Notes under the pieces: generated by a model
The model's input: only the letters and a program-made list of their open reading frames with translations
Database searches by the model: none
Told to the model about the DNA's origin: nothing
Assembly: GCA_032718565.1 (NCBI GenBank)
Contig: JAVGVS010000021.1
Location: 3,051,384 to 3,115,383, forward strand
Length of the DNA: 64,000 nucleotides
Reading direction: 5' to 3'
Origin: Distichodus sexfasciatus
Taxonomy: Eukaryota > Chordata > Actinopteri > Characiformes > Distichodontidae
Made by a program: the position numbers and the translations under genes
Shown here: positions 49,269 to 61,295 of the stretch, in pieces
How the letters are laid out: each line of letters begins with the position of its first letter
How positions within the stretch are numbered: the first letter of the stretch is position 1

Positions 49269-49543
49269 AAACATTAAAGTTCTGTTCATCAGACTTAATG
49301 ATTATTCATTACTTTTGATCTGATTCTAATTTAATACGTGATTTCATGATTATGGCCGTGTGATAAGAAAAACCCAGCATCATTTATTTATTCTTAACTT
49401 TTTATTTTTAAAAATCATCTTTCCCTAAATCTCATTTTACTGCATCATGATTATTTTACAGCTTACATTTATTGACTCTTAACTTTGAAAATAGTGATAT
49501 GGACTTAACCACATCAGAGTTTGATTGCTACTGGTTGTAGCTT

Positions 49544-49780
49544 GGGGTGGCACAGTGGCGCGGCCTGCTGCCTCACAGCAAAAAGGTCCTGGGTTCGATC
49601 CCAGGGTTGGCTGTGCAGCCTTTCCATGTCGAGTTTGCATGGTCTCCCCGTGTTCTCGTGGGTTTTCACTGGGTGTGCCAGTTTATTTCCATAGTCCAAA
49701 AGCCTGCAATGTAGGTTAATTAGTGACTCTAAATTGGCCCCGTACAGTGTGAATAGGAGTGTGTTTGTGTGAGTGTGTTG
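49544..49780 (+). mobile_element. V-SINE superfamily copy, 3'-truncated
   Basis: It has a tRNA-like head with a gggttcgatccc B box, the V domain (gagtttgcatggtctccccg, tgggttttcactgggtgtgcc, atagtccaaaagcctgc) and part of the body. It stops at gtgtgttg, where the usual tail is replaced by unrelated sequence. V-SINEs usually lose their 5' end, so the missing 3' end suggests a later deletion. Confidence 0.85.
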
Positions 49781-51089
49781 CTCCAGGAGCTGATGACAGG
49801 CCACAATGGTCGCATTACAAGAAGCATTTCAACTCAAGCCTTTAAGATGTATGAAATAGTCAAAGCCAGACTCTGAGGCTAATAACACCTAATCCATACC
49901 TCTTAAGAATTTGAGCTTGCACCTTTTTTGCTGAGCCCTTTATTTGGCTGTCTCAGTGTTAACTATGTTAAACATAATCAATTTGAGGAGACAGATTCTA
50001 ATGGTTTCCTGCAGAATCCGATGAACTCTGTCTGAATGTGTCTGTGCACATTGATGATATTGAACAGCAATTAGCTTAACTACTTTGTTTAAATAGGGCA
50101 TGTGACAAAAGCCGGCCCAGCTAAACAGCCTGCAATGAAATGAACATCCCACCTTTGCTGGTGGACTCTGATATTAACTTTTGAACAATGACACATGAGC
50201 ATGAAGTAAATGTCCTCTCCACATAATCTGCTGATCTTACTTAAGCTCATTTTTTATGCATGTGATGTAACACAACGGCACAGTTCTTAACAGGTGCGTT
50301 TTATTCCATGCTGATCACAAATCGTCATGTCAGGAATAAAAAAATGTGACTGGCCGGCACCCTCTCATCACAATGGTAAATGTGTGTTTGGCTTCCATTT
50401 AGCTGCAGTTGGTATTGAATTTACTCCCCACCACCGCAACAAATCTATGAAGGTTGCCTTTAAAAGTGCCCAGCCTGCTGATGAATTCTGATATACACCG
50501 ATACACTTTGAATTACATGTATTTACACTGACTGTTTACACCGCCTGTCCAAATTAGCGTTTGATTTACGGCAGCACCATGGCAGACCCTTGCTGAACCT
50601 GCTGTCACTTTGCTGTAATTGAAGACTTTTTAAACATTTATGAGGGAGTGGGTCAAACTGGGACCGGGCACGTTTCCAATTAAAGACAAGCATAGCTGTC
50701 GTTTTATGTCTGGAATTGTGATGAAACTGCAGTTTTACCCAATTAATGTCAGACAGTCATAGAATGTCACCAAGTTTAAAGTAGATATTAGAAATAAAGT
50801 GATTAAAACATAATGATTTGGCCAAAACAAAATTCTAATGTGACCTGTACAATCTTATATTGGAATTTTCATTTGAGCAAGTAATATTTTTATTAAATTA
50901 ACCTGGGACATCATAAAATATAAAGGGTTTTACAATTATATTGGTTCAGTGTGTAGAAGACAGACTCTTCTATGGTGACTCTAGCCAAAACTCAAATAAA
51001 TATCTGTGAATAAACTGTGAATAAATAGATGCCTTATACAGTATTTTATGTAGTAATTTAAGTATTATGTATGTGTTTATGTGTGCAAC
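49781..51089. other. Non-genic interval, part with CNE-like character
   Basis: No gene or repeat. The stretch 50360-50780 is free of low-complexity sequence and may be conserved non-coding DNA (see findings). Confidence 0.35.
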
Positions 51090-51153
51090 ATCTGTGAAAT
51101 GCCGTTATCCAGAACGAATTACACTTCTTTCTTACAGGGACAGTCTACTGCAC

Positions 51154-51161
51154 TTTGGGGT
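51154..51161. repeat. 8-bp target-site duplication, left copy (tttggggt)
   Basis: Identical to 51266-51273, flanking the nested MITE. Confidence 0.75.
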
Positions 51162-51265
51162 AGTGTTGTAGTACTCAAGATCAGTTTTTGAAGGTCTCGG
51201 TCTTATCTCGAAATCGGCTCGACACACTCTGGTCTCGGTTTAGGTGTTCTTCACTACAACTCTAG
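51162..51265. mobile_element. Nested hAT-like MITE (104 bp)
   Basis: Inserted in the SINE at 51090. Its ends read agtgttgtagt and, on the other strand, (ct)agagttgtagtg, an imperfect inverted repeat of about 12 bp. A perfect 8-bp direct repeat (tttggggt) flanks it. The interior is made of gtctcggtctt and gactcg-type words seen in widespread fish repeats. There is no coding capacity. The small size makes the duplication the main evidence for the call. Confidence 0.75.
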
Positions 51266-51273
51266 TTTGGGGT
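51266..51273. repeat. 8-bp target-site duplication, right copy (tttggggt)
   Basis: Exact match to 51154-51161. Confidence 0.75.
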
Positions 51274-51414
51274 TAGAGGCCTTGTTCAGGCTTTCTGGCA
51301 CTACCAGAATTTAAATCACTAATCTTATCACACAGTGAAACGCACACTGCACCATCACAACAACCACTGGGTGAGTAACCAGTACAGTTATTTAAGAGAA
51401 TTTAAGTGTGTGAT

Positions 51415-51595
51415 TACTTGTGATTGTGAGCACCACACGGCACCCAGTGCTCCACAACCACTTGAACCTTCTGTGAAGGAACAGTGGTCAGCTTTTTGGC
51501 AGTGCTCGGGGAGCAGTGTATGGGGAGGGTACCTTGCTCATGAGTACCCCTATTGGTACCTTTACCGGTCCGGGTTGTGACCCTCTGAACACAGG
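51415..51595 (-). mobile_element. tRNA-derived SINE copy, head degraded
   Basis: Minus-strand copy of the 22118 family. It has the accggtaaaggtacc body start, then cagagagcactgccaa-type and tggttgtggagcactggg words and a cacaatcacaag 3' end. The B box is not recognisable. Confidence 0.75.
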
Positions 51596-52744
51596 GCAAA
51601 TGTTACACATATCCAGTAACATCCATTTTATGGTAAAACAGCGCTTATTGTTCTTCTTTTGATTTGAAGTTTTGTTTTAGTATTAAAGCGGTGAGTCTAC
51701 AGACCTCTGTTCCAATTAAGTGGGCAGTAACTTATAGAAATGGTACAAGCATGTGATGTGATGTCTGAGGGAAAGGTTTAGCAATGTCACAGTCAGAAAA
51801 CAAGTACAATACATTTCCTAAAGGCTTCTTCTTTTGTGGAGTCTCATGCTCTCTTATACACACAAGCACAGACACCAGTCCTTACTCTGCTATTACCCAC
51901 CATCTCCCTTTATCTCTTTTGTTCTCTCTCTCTCTTACACACACAAATATGCATTCTCACTATCGTTTCCCTCTATGTCTCTCACACACACACACATTTA
52001 ATTTAACACACTTTTAATTCTACCCGCCTTACAGGCATTTTCATATTTGATGGGGGGAACACACTGGCCAAATCTAGCAGCATTCAGAACTTCACACAGC
52101 TCCTTATACAAAGTTTGCTGGATAATGTTCAAGTAATGTTAATGAATGCAGGAGGAGAAGTCCTTGTTAGCACTTTTTTGATATGTGCAGCCTTGGAACA
52201 CGATGCTAATCAGGCATGTGTCATTTTGAAAATAGTGATTTTGTAGTGGGTTGTTTCATACTCAAAGCATCTATATTCAGCTTTAGATAATCAATTCCCA
52301 CTGGCCCACTTTAAACCTTTGCTATTGCTTCGATAATGAGCTGCTCTATTTTTTCATGTACTTGTGATGTCCATTGTAGGGCAGGGGGTTTTTTTGGAGC
52401 CAAGGTCTCGCTCCAACTCAGTAACGTCTGTCTGATTGTGAATTGTGCAAGCTGAAAAATATACTTTAATCATACTTTTCTCCCCAGTTTATTAAATTAG
52501 AAGTCCCAGTACTCTAAATTGGTCTTTGTTTATGTGCATTAGTGAGACTTTTCTGATGCATTACAGTAAGAATTTCAAACGTACAAACAGAATTAACACC
52601 TGATTGCAGAATCATAGCTGCTTTTGTTGCCTTCCTTATTCATGGCTTGCGTTAGCCTCTTAATTACCAGCCCAAGGCCAGCTACTCACAAAGCTAGTTT
52701 GTGCCTGCTGTAACTGACTCATTTTCATGCTTCTCCTCTTGGCA
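51596..52744. other. Non-genic interval
   Basis: No gene. CT-rich and CA-rich microsatellite pieces lie at about 51923-51945 and 51976-51995. Confidence 0.4.
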
Positions 52745-52769
52745 CTCTTCTTCTTCTTCTTCTTCTTCT
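52745..52769. repeat. (CTT)n microsatellite
   Basis: Eight CTT units. It produces a hydrophobic poly-Phe frame (52727-52945) that mimics a signal peptide and is not supported as a gene. Confidence 0.9.
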
Positions 52770-53178
52770 CAGCTGCTCTGCTCTGTGTCCAGAAAGACGC
52801 TGCTCTGTGGTTTGAGTTTCTTCTGTTTGTCTCTGTTCTCCTTCTGTGCCCTGGGCTGCCTCCTCTTCTGTCTGTTGTCCTATATGCTGATTCCTCACTC
52901 GGCTGCCGTCTCAGCGCATTAGAAAGACCCACCACTTCATCATGAGCTCATATCCTTCTGCTTTTTGTACCCCCACAGCTGTACGCTGTTTTAAAGATCA
53001 CTGGCTTTGTCCTTTTTAATAGCAGGATAGAATCTCAGCCACTTATCACCTGAGGTCAGGGGAAAGAGGCCGTCCTGCTATACGCCGCCTTTTAGTTTTC
53101 AGGTGTAATTCCTGTCACTTGGTTTCCTGTGAAGATTTTTTATAGATCAATTGCATGTGCATTAAGAGTACTGTCAAT
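52770..53178. other. Non-genic interval
   Basis: Unique-looking sequence without a supportable gene. Confidence 0.35.
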
Positions 53179-53365
53179 AGGGGCAGTGGTAGTATAATGG
53201 TTTGAGTGTTCGACCCATGATCGGAAGCTAACTGGTTCAAGTCCGGACCGGTAAAGGTATTACTGAGGTACTCATGAGCAACGTACCACCCCCAGGCACT
53301 GCTCCCCGGGTGCTGCCAAAAAAAGCTGCTGACTTTGCCGTCACAGATGGGTCAAATGCACATGT
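53179..53365 (+). mobile_element. tRNA-derived SINE copy, 3'-truncated
   Basis: Head ggggcagtggtagtataatgg with B box ggttcaagtcc at 53234-53244, then gtaaaggtattactgaggtactcatgag and ctccccgggtgctgcc. It ends at gggtcaaatgcacatg, before the usual 3' end. Confidence 0.85.
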
Positions 53366-53428
53366 TTTTTCCTCAAAAAAGAAAATACCATCTACAAGTT
53401 TGTCCACCAAGTGCATCCTATAGATTAG

Positions 53429-53675
53429 TTAATTCAAGATTCAGGATTCTTTATTTGTCAACGTTATATAGGTACAAAATGCAATGAAATGTATCTGAAA
53501 GCACTCTTAGACTTTCCAAGTATTGAAAGTTAAACAAAGAATACAAGTTAAAAAGATAAAATATGAAAAAAAAATTAAGTTAAACTTTGAAGTATAATAC
53601 AGATCTGAACAAATTTACAGATATGGAATTGTGCATTGTGCATGTCTGCACAACAGTGTAAACATTATAGAACCG
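53429..53675. repeat. Probable LINE-derived interspersed repeat
   Basis: Opens with attcaagattcaggattcttt, tttgtcaacg and tacaaaatgcaatgaaat. Fish genomes hold many repeats with the form (ttcaag)n ... ttattgtca ... caatgaaat, probably LINE 3' ends read in reverse. The family is not certain. Confidence 0.4.
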
Positions 53676-54870
53676 GTGTAAGTTATCGGTGTAAGTTATT
53701 GGTTAATAAATTGATTTTAGCGTAAAAGACTAAAGTTGTGACAGGATGTTCTATTTACACAGGATTAAATTTGCATCTGTCTTTTGTGTTGGATGGAATG
53801 TTTGAGAAAGAGAAGAGAAAGAGATGAAAGGGTCTCTATGCAGGATGAAATGTGTTAGCTTGTGTGTGAATGTGTGCGAGAGGGAGAGAGGAGTAAAAAG
53901 GGTCTGTACACAGGATAAAACATGCATGTGCGTATTGCCCCTTGTGTATATGTGCCTGTGTATGTGTGTGTGCGTGAACAGAAGTAATTCCAATTATGGA
54001 GCAGTTTGAGGTTGTCTGCCATGAAAGCTGCAGTCTTAAAAAGATGACTCCATTTCCCTGCTTAGCTCTTGTCCAGATTGTAACAATCTCTTTTTCTCAG
54101 ATTTATGGATGTGCAATTCAGGGTTTTCTTTTCAACACAAAGCATTCTTTAGTCTGTGAGCGCTTCAAAAACTGCAGCAGTGGGATTTCTCCTCTAATTA
54201 TTGGACTCTGGTGATGAAAAGCAAGGAAAAATGCAGGAACATATAAAAATTAAAATCCCAGACAGTGCAGCAGAACGCAAGCGTTTAACATTCTGTCAGA
54301 GTCGGCGGGACTGTTCTCCTGACGGATGTCAACGTTCTCTTTTGATGAAAACAGACGTCGATATTCAAACACTTCCCTCCGTGGGAAACAGAGACAGAGA
54401 AAACGGCGTGAAAGTGTGTGAGGGACATGCCACATTACTCTGTAAATGCTGACTGATTGCATTTAAAATGCAGCACTTGCAATTCACAAATTGCTAACCT
54501 ATTCCTGTCAGATTGTTCGCATTATGATAACGGAGCAAAAACATCCTGACGCGGGCCGATTCGAATGTTTATTTTGTGGGTTTTGCCAGAAGTTATTGAA
54601 AGTGGAATAGGGCCACGGCAAAGAGTAAACAGCCCCAGCGCCTTTGCAGATGACCTAGTAATTAAGATGCTTTGCATTGATGTGTGCAAGTGGGGGAGAA
54701 AAAGTGCTTCTATCAAGAGAAGTTAAATTCTGAGGAATTCTGAGGATGATAAGTAAATAATTAAAGCAAGGGTTGCAATTATGTATGCGGTTACTCAAGT
54801 AACGCATATATGTACAGTATGTATGCAAAACTAGAATGCTAGGCATGCCTTTCTGGCGTACTCTTCCCTC
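53676..54870. other. Non-genic interval with GT-rich stretch
   Basis: A GT/GA-rich stretch lies at about 53825-53975. The part 54190-54720 has balanced composition and may be conserved non-coding (see findings). No gene was recognised. Confidence 0.35.
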
Positions 54871-55010
54871 TTGACTCTAAATTACCCCTTTAGGCATTGA
54901 TGTCTGCCCAGGGTTGGTCCCCGCTTCACGCCTAAAATCCTGGGATAGGCTGTGGTCCCCGTGACCCTGATAGGGATTAAGTGATTCACATAATGAATGA
55001 ACAAATAAAA
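54871..55010 (+). repeat. V-SINE 3' fragment with internal gap
   Basis: gactctaaatta is followed by tgcccagggttggtccccgc, gggataggctgtg, a ccctgatagggattaagtg word and tcacataatgaatga. These are body and tail segments of the V-SINE, missing the head and part of the middle. Confidence 0.75.
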
Positions 55011-55160
55011 CAGACTGTTTGCTGTTCAAGCTGAAGCCAAGGCTATAATGACTCACTTTCCTGCTGTAACTGTGTTTTCTTTCTTTAACTGTCCTTTTAT
55101 TTGAATTATGGATGATGGATGGTGAACGCAAACAAGAAAATCTTGTATGGAACTTCATGA
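55011..55160. other. Non-genic interval
   Basis: Nothing recognised. Confidence 0.35.
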
Positions 55161-55222
55161 ATGAATAATAATAATTTCATGAATAATAATAATGATAATG
55201 ATAATCATCATCATCATCATCT
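55161..55222. repeat. Compound (AAT/GAT/CAT)n microsatellite
   Basis: AAT units shift to GATAAT and then CAT units. Open frames through it are poly-Ile or poly-Met artefacts. Confidence 0.9.
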
Positions 55223-56277
55223 CCATATCATTCTTCAAGGGCATATGAATAAGTTTACATTGGAAAATTCCTGGGTCAGGAGGCCTGAGACACATGGGTA
55301 ACCACCCAGCAAACTGTGTATCATATTGCTGAAAGAAGCATGTGTTACAGAATATAATTGGAATATGCAATTTACAGACCAGCAAGGGGTGGCTGTGTAG
55401 CTCAGCTTGTGAAATTCACCTACTGTTACTGATCCCCTGCATTGTTCTGCTGAAATGCATTAGAGATGTATGAGAGACACTTCGTATGCCCGGCATGACT
55501 CGAGTCTGCCCTCTCCTGAATTCATCAAATTATATTGCATCGGTTAAAAGCCTAAATGACTCCATAAAGAACATATATGGCACTTCATATCCGGACACCA
55601 CTCAGTAACCACATTAGCGCTGGAGGCATTCTCACCTCTTCTCCATCCTGTTCCCTCCGGTCCTCCCAGACCTCTAATCCTTAATCACCTTGCCACATCT
55701 CCGTCGGCATCATGAGAGAAATTATCAGATGCCCCAACCTCCCTGCACCTCTTAACGTGTCTCCTCTACGGCCCTCTCGCACCTCCGGGCTGGACTCTGC
55801 TTCTGACTTAGTAACAACTTTGTCTGTGTTTAACTCATTACAGCATAAAGGCTGACTTTTAAACCATGTGCATGATGAAACACACTCCATGGTCAAAAGG
55901 CAGAGAGGAAGGAAAGTTCCCTATAGCCCACCTTTCCCATATAGATTACAACACACTCATCACTGTGTGTTAAATGGAAATGACAGCTGCTGAACTATGG
56001 CTTTCTAAAATGCTGTCATGGCATTTTTGTCAAACATTATAACTCAAGCCAGAATGTCATCTCAAGGGTTTGTTCTGAGGTAAATCTTCAGTGCATTTGT
56101 GTTGCCAGTGTTGCCTGTGTTGGCCTTGCAGGGATAAAGCTGAGTTGACAGAAGTTCACCCAACCCTTCAAGACTCCCAAAATGTGTGGCTGAATATCTT
56201 TCAGTACAAATTTCAGTAGCCCTTTAGACATGTAGAGATTTAAATACTACTACTACTACCACTAATAGCTGGTGTAC

Positions 56278-56360
<83 letters not shown>

Positions 56361-57286
56361 TTGTTTTGAATGTGTTGTTCTATCAGGTCCTCATTAGTTT
56401 TTATTTTTATTTATTTGAATTAACATGACCTGTCAAAGCGTTTTAGAGATTTGTTGGTGAGCTTGATGACCTCCCATGATGCTGAGAAAAAACAAAGCGT
56501 ATATTTTATTTTTCACTTTCTACAGTCAATTCCCCAGAAAGATGAATAAAGTACATAGAAAGTAGTTAAAATGTGTGTGGAAATAGAGAAAGAAAATTGT
56601 TCGCCCTGAATATCCTGGATGTGGAATGGGAAGCCCTGTTTTATTAAAAAAGGAAATTATACTCAGCAGACATTTGAAATAGAGAATAATAATGGGAGGC
56701 AAGAAAATTGAAGTTACTTTGGAAGAAATCATTGCCCTCTTTCCGGCTCAGAAATGGAAGAAGCATTTTTAAAGCAATTTGATTTTAAATACTCCATTTT
56801 ATGAATACCATACCTTCGAAATGGAAGAGCTGAGTTGGCATTTTGAAAACACTTTGGGGAAATTACCTGATGTTCTTCTGCTGAGCTCAAAACCTGTTTA
56901 GTGAATTCCTTCAGGTTACTTTTTCATCAGGGGTCTCGAAGCTGCAACAACTGCATTTGATAATTGAGCTAGAGGATCTCTTCCACACACCTGGGGTGTT
57001 GTTACGTATGGATATTATATGCATTGGCAAGAACACAATGGAATGTCTTCATAATTAGTTACTTTGAACGCCCAACAAGACTATATGTGAGGGTTCAAAT
57101 TATGTTCTGCTTAGTATTTCCTACAAAACACTGCTTCTCTTTTATAATGACTCTGTCTCTCCACTGCAAGGTGTTTTCTGACTCAATCTGAATCACCAGC
57201 CTGAAGATCATGAGGGTGCTTACTTCTTTTACCTGTGATGTCCTCCTGTTCCTTCCCTAAGATTGTGTGGTGGCCTTGACCTAAGC
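55223..57286. other. Non-genic interval with a large AAT microsatellite
   Basis: No gene recognised. The (AAT)n array at 56278-56357 is listed separately and is preceded by (ACT)n near 56244-56262. Confidence 0.4.
56278..56357. repeat. (AAT)n microsatellite, about 26 units
   Basis: About 80 bp of pure AAT, the longest perfect microsatellite in the window and so likely polymorphic. Confidence 0.95.
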
Positions 57287-57583
57287 TGTGATGTATATTG
57301 TTTCGCTGGAACATTCCATGTTGCTTTCTTGTTGCATCAGGACTGCGATGCACTGCTTTGTTTTTTCATGTATGCTTGTTTAGTTATTCATTTATACTGT
57401 ATGAGATTCACTCTCTGATCCCGACTTCATAGAGAATATAAAGGATGTGTCCTCTTTGCTCCCAAAGATGTGTGCTTCTTCTGACACCATCAGGTCCCTG
57501 ACCCATCAAACTCTGCCTCAGTCACTCTCAGTAAATCTGAATTTTGTTTGGGTCTTTACTTGGGCTGCTGTGTGCCTATCACA
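57287..57583 (+). mobile_element. Candidate solo LTR (297 bp)
   Basis: Starts tgtgatg and ends tatcaca, an inverted pair of about six bases. It holds TATAAA at 57437-57442 and AGTAAA, a weak poly(A) signal, at 57530-57535, in LTR order. No target duplication was found, so it is much less certain than 14468-14877 and could be chance. Confidence 0.35.
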
Positions 57584-58375
57584 GTCTATTGCAGTCTAAT
57601 GAATAGTAATGATCCACAAACAAGCAGAGAGATACCTTTGATACCATAAAAAAGAAGTCAAAAGTTCATGTGTTTCTGGATACTGACTGTGCGGCATTCA
57701 TATGACCAATTATTTACTTATTATTAGCAGTCACCGATTAGACTAGTGGATTATTAAATAAGACAAATATATAATAGTATAACTCACAAAGTAGTCATGG
57801 CTTATGTTCCACATAATACCTATACATAGATTTATACACAATGCAACTAATGCCCTTATTCTTTAGTACGGCTCAAAGGAAGCAACAAGAAGACAAGTTG
57901 TGGGTTATTTAATCATTTTCAGTCAGTACCCTAGTCAAATTGTGTCTGTTAATGTTCCCTAAATATTTTAATTTTGCAGGGATTACGCGTCTAACATGTG
58001 TTTTAATTAACATTAATTTTATAATCTGATTTTGAATTGTGAATTATTTGCTCTTAACTGATTAGAGGTTAGAAGCTGGTGCGAATGAGCTATTATACAA
58101 GAAGAGTCAGTCAGTATCTAGCACTGAGGATTTATTTATGTTGAATTTATTTATTATATATTTTATATATATTATATATATTTATATATTTATTTATTTA
58201 GTCAAATAAAAGGTAAAATTCCAGTCAGATGGTTTATTAAAATAGTCTTAAAATCTCATGTTGTCTTGTTCTCATAAAGCCAATCTCAAGTGTTCTAACT
58301 CCTTATGTGTTGGTATGATTGATATAGTTATGTGGTTTTTATTTTATCTCATTTCATGTTATTTGTCTACACGCA
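57584..58375. other. Non-genic, AT-rich interval
   Basis: Includes a strongly AT-rich low-complexity stretch of tatttat/atata words at about 58137-58203. No gene recognised. Confidence 0.4.
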
Positions 58376-58746
58376 AGGCGGCACAGTGGTTAGCGCTGCC
58401 ACCTCACAGCAAGAAGGTCCTGGGTCCGAGTCCTGGGTCGGCCGTAGGGCCTGTCTGTGTGCAGTTTCCATGCTATCCCCGCGTTCGAGTGGGTTTTCCT
58501 CTGGATGCTCCGGGTTCCTCCCACAGTCCAAAAGCATGCATTATAGGTTAATTGGAGACTTTAAATTGGCCCCATAAGGTGTGATTGTGAGTGTGAATTT
58601 GTGAGTGTGTGTGCCCTGCGGTGTGTTGGAGCCTGCTGAGGGTTGTTCGCCGCCTTGTGCCCGTAAGTTCCCAGGAGGGTCTCCGGTGCCTCTGCGGCCC
58701 CAGCTGGGATTAAGCGGTTTGTATAATAAATGAATGAATCAATCAA
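58376..58746 (+). mobile_element. V-SINE superfamily copy, full length
   Basis: Head ggcggcacagtggttagcgc with a gggtccgagtcc B box, then the V domain (tgggttttcctctggatgct, cagtccaaaagcatgc), a body, and the tail taagcggtttgtataataaatg. Flanks tgtctacacgca (58364-58375) and tgtcctacacacat (58747-58760) look like a target duplication with one indel and small changes. Confidence 0.9.
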
Positions 58747-59998
58747 TGTCCTACACACATACACAGACAATACTGATGGTCAGTGCTGACCCTTTTGTAC
58801 CTGCATTTAGCACATGGCAGGATCATCCAGCTCTTCTTTTAATTTGACTGTTGGTGATGACCTTGTATTAAAGAGCTACAGTATGACCTTTTATTAGGGA
58901 ATGATCTTTTGCTACATGGAATCTTCTTACCTTACACCTTTAAAAATCCCCTCATCCTCCTCCACTTTTCTTTTCGTCTCTCCCTTTTTTAATACCACCA
59001 AGCAATTTGAGCATAGACTGTCAATTCCATCATTTGATTCTTGAAGTATGTAGATATTAACTGTCTGCAATCATTTTACTCATTTTTAGTATTTGTGCAA
59101 GATGGTTAAACAGCAATTCAGAAATGCACACCAAATGGCTGTTGTAATTGTCAGACAAAACATGTTCAGTGAAGATTTGACAGGAGTGTTGAATGAGCTC
59201 AATGGAAAGGAAGAAAGGTATAGTGTTAGAAAGAAAAACAAGGGAGGGGAGAGAGGCAGACTACTGAAGGAAAATGGTGGTGGGTGTGCAGGGCCTCCCT
59301 TTCTCATGGTGCGTTCAGTGCTGTAATCATTGTCTAATTGGACGACTTTTGATGTAGGTTGTTAGGAGACTCATGGTCTCGGGCAGTAATTACACCAAGC
59401 AGCCATGAAAGGTCATGTGAGACGCAGTGAGAATATGGCCATAATGGAATTCTCTTTACTTGTGTTTAATGTTGCTATCACATATTTTAAACAGCTACAG
59501 CAGACTGAATTCTAATGAGCAGAGCTTCATTGGTGGTACACGCATTCTCTGCATCTTCAGGATATTTTCTTAGTCTATCACGAGAAGAATCTTACCCATT
59601 ACTATTTCTGTAAAGTTTACAGGTTGGTATAAGGTTATCAACATACAGGAATGTTGATAAATAAAGTATATATGTGTATAGTGTTAGAAAACCTTTGGGC
59701 GCCCAGTAATCGCATGAAATATTTTCCTATTTGATAAAGTCAGCTATATTGGGAGAATGTAATCTACAGAGTCTGATTAAGGCCTGAAAAGCGTTGTTAC
59801 TGTTTCTCTCTGCCACTGCATTAGGCCTTTTGTCAGGTAGACAAAGTTGTCAGTCAAGTTGCCAAAGCTATTTTCTGTTGTCAATAGGACAGAGGGGGAG
59901 AGTGCTGAGGGCTTCAATAGAGAAGGAGAGATTAAAGTGTGACTGAGCTGAGAGGAGCTCAATTCTACTGCTGATGTATTGACAGATAGATAAGCCTA

Positions 59999-60033
<35 letters not shown>

Positions 60034-60790
60034 GCCATCACCCTGTACATTGTCGTCCCTGGTCTAAGAAGGCAATAATTCAGAGTAATTCTCTTAAGAG
60101 GTTTGTGAGATATATCTTTGGCCAGTGGTGTTATGTTAGCTTTAACATGCAGCTGGGATTGACCCCACATTTATGGCGGTCTGAGGACTTTGGGGTTGTA
60201 TTGTCCAGTTTTGATCACAAAATTCAATCCCCACATAATTTATTCCCATGTTTTTAGCTATTAAGGGAAAAACATTTCACAGAACATACCTGCATTATGC
60301 ATATTACAACTAGCTGAAGAATTTAGAATGCTATTCTTATCAAATAAATAAATATGTTCCCTCTCTCAACTCTCAACCTTTGTTCCCTTAGGCACAATTA
60401 TACCTGCTGAAGAGCACATTTGCTGTGCTAAAGTCAGTGATGATGCAGGAACTATTCTCTGCATCTTGTTACAGCCAACTCTGAGTATACAGGATGCATA
60501 TGCAATATTTATACATAAAGCAAAGTCAGCTGTATTGATTTAACACCTTTGGACACTATTTGACACTGTGATTCCTCTGGTAGGTGTATTCACTGTATAC
60601 AAATAAGCACTGACCCTGCAAAGTTTAATTGGGACCAAAAAGCATTAAAACTTGTAGAAAACTTTGTTACAGTTGGTTTGTATATGTATTGTTGTGGTGT
60701 GTATATAAACATAAACCCAATTTTGACCTCAGGCACCGAAGTCTGTAAGATGTGTCTATATGTCAATCAAATAATGTCCACATTATTATT
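58747..60790. other. Non-genic interval with (CT)n
   Basis: A pure CT run lies at 59999-60032. No gene or other repeat was recognised. Confidence 0.4.
59999..60032. repeat. (CT)n microsatellite
   Basis: About 16-17 uninterrupted CT units. Confidence 0.95.
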
Positions 60791-61014
60791 GGGGCATTTG
60801 GTGGCATAATGGTTGGGTCTTCGCCTCGTGATCAGAAGGCCGCAGGTTTGAATCCAGGACCAGTAAAGTAACCACTGAGGTACTCGTGAGCTAGGTACCA
60901 TGCCCAAGCACTGCTCCCCGGGTGTGGATGGGTCAAATGCAGAGGTCACATTTCGCTGTAGTGCCCTGTGTCCTGTGCTGTGGTCTGTTCACAATGACAA
61001 TCACTCACTTCACC
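60791..61014 (+). mobile_element. tRNA-derived SINE copy, near full length
   Basis: Head ggggcatttggtggcataat with B box ggtttgaatcc at 60845-60855. The body contains ccagtaaagtaaccactgag, a cactgctccccggg word and gatgggtcaaatgcagagg, and the 3' end is cacaatgacaatcactcac. A small internal deletion is visible after ccccgggtg compared with 53179. Confidence 0.85.
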
Positions 61015-61295
61015 AATCAGTCTGTTGGTGTTTGATGAGTTTCTATTACAGATACGATTAAAAGAAGCTTTCTTGAAAGAAGACTTGTGGAGTGATTTCT
61101 TTGCAGTTATGTCCAATCTGTTAAATCTTTTCTGCTAATTATAGAATATTAATGCATTCAATAAAAATGTTGCATTTTTAAGCAATTACTTGTATGAATT
61201 TGTAATTTATAATATTGTGGCCTAGCAGTGTGAGTCCTGTCATTATTGTGGGAGAAAAGAATAATAGATTTGAAAGCTGAATCTAAATGTTTAAG

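Larger units (their letters stand above)
51090..51345 (-). mobile_element. tRNA-derived SINE (atttagcag family), interrupted
   Basis: Minus-strand copy with a degenerate head (51300-51345), a body (gttcagg, gccttgtt, tttggggt) and the tail attctggataacggc ... cac. It is split by the 104-bp element at 51162-51265. It is more diverged than the copy at 38677. Confidence 0.6.

Noticed and set aside
52727..52945. Hydrophobic frame that looks like a signal peptide or membrane protein
   Set aside because: The hydrophobicity comes from the (CTT)n microsatellite. No conserved downstream domain.
55388..55450. tRNA A-box-like sequence (gtgtagctcagcttgtg)
   Set aside because: No B box or tRNA fold follows, and no SINE body is present.
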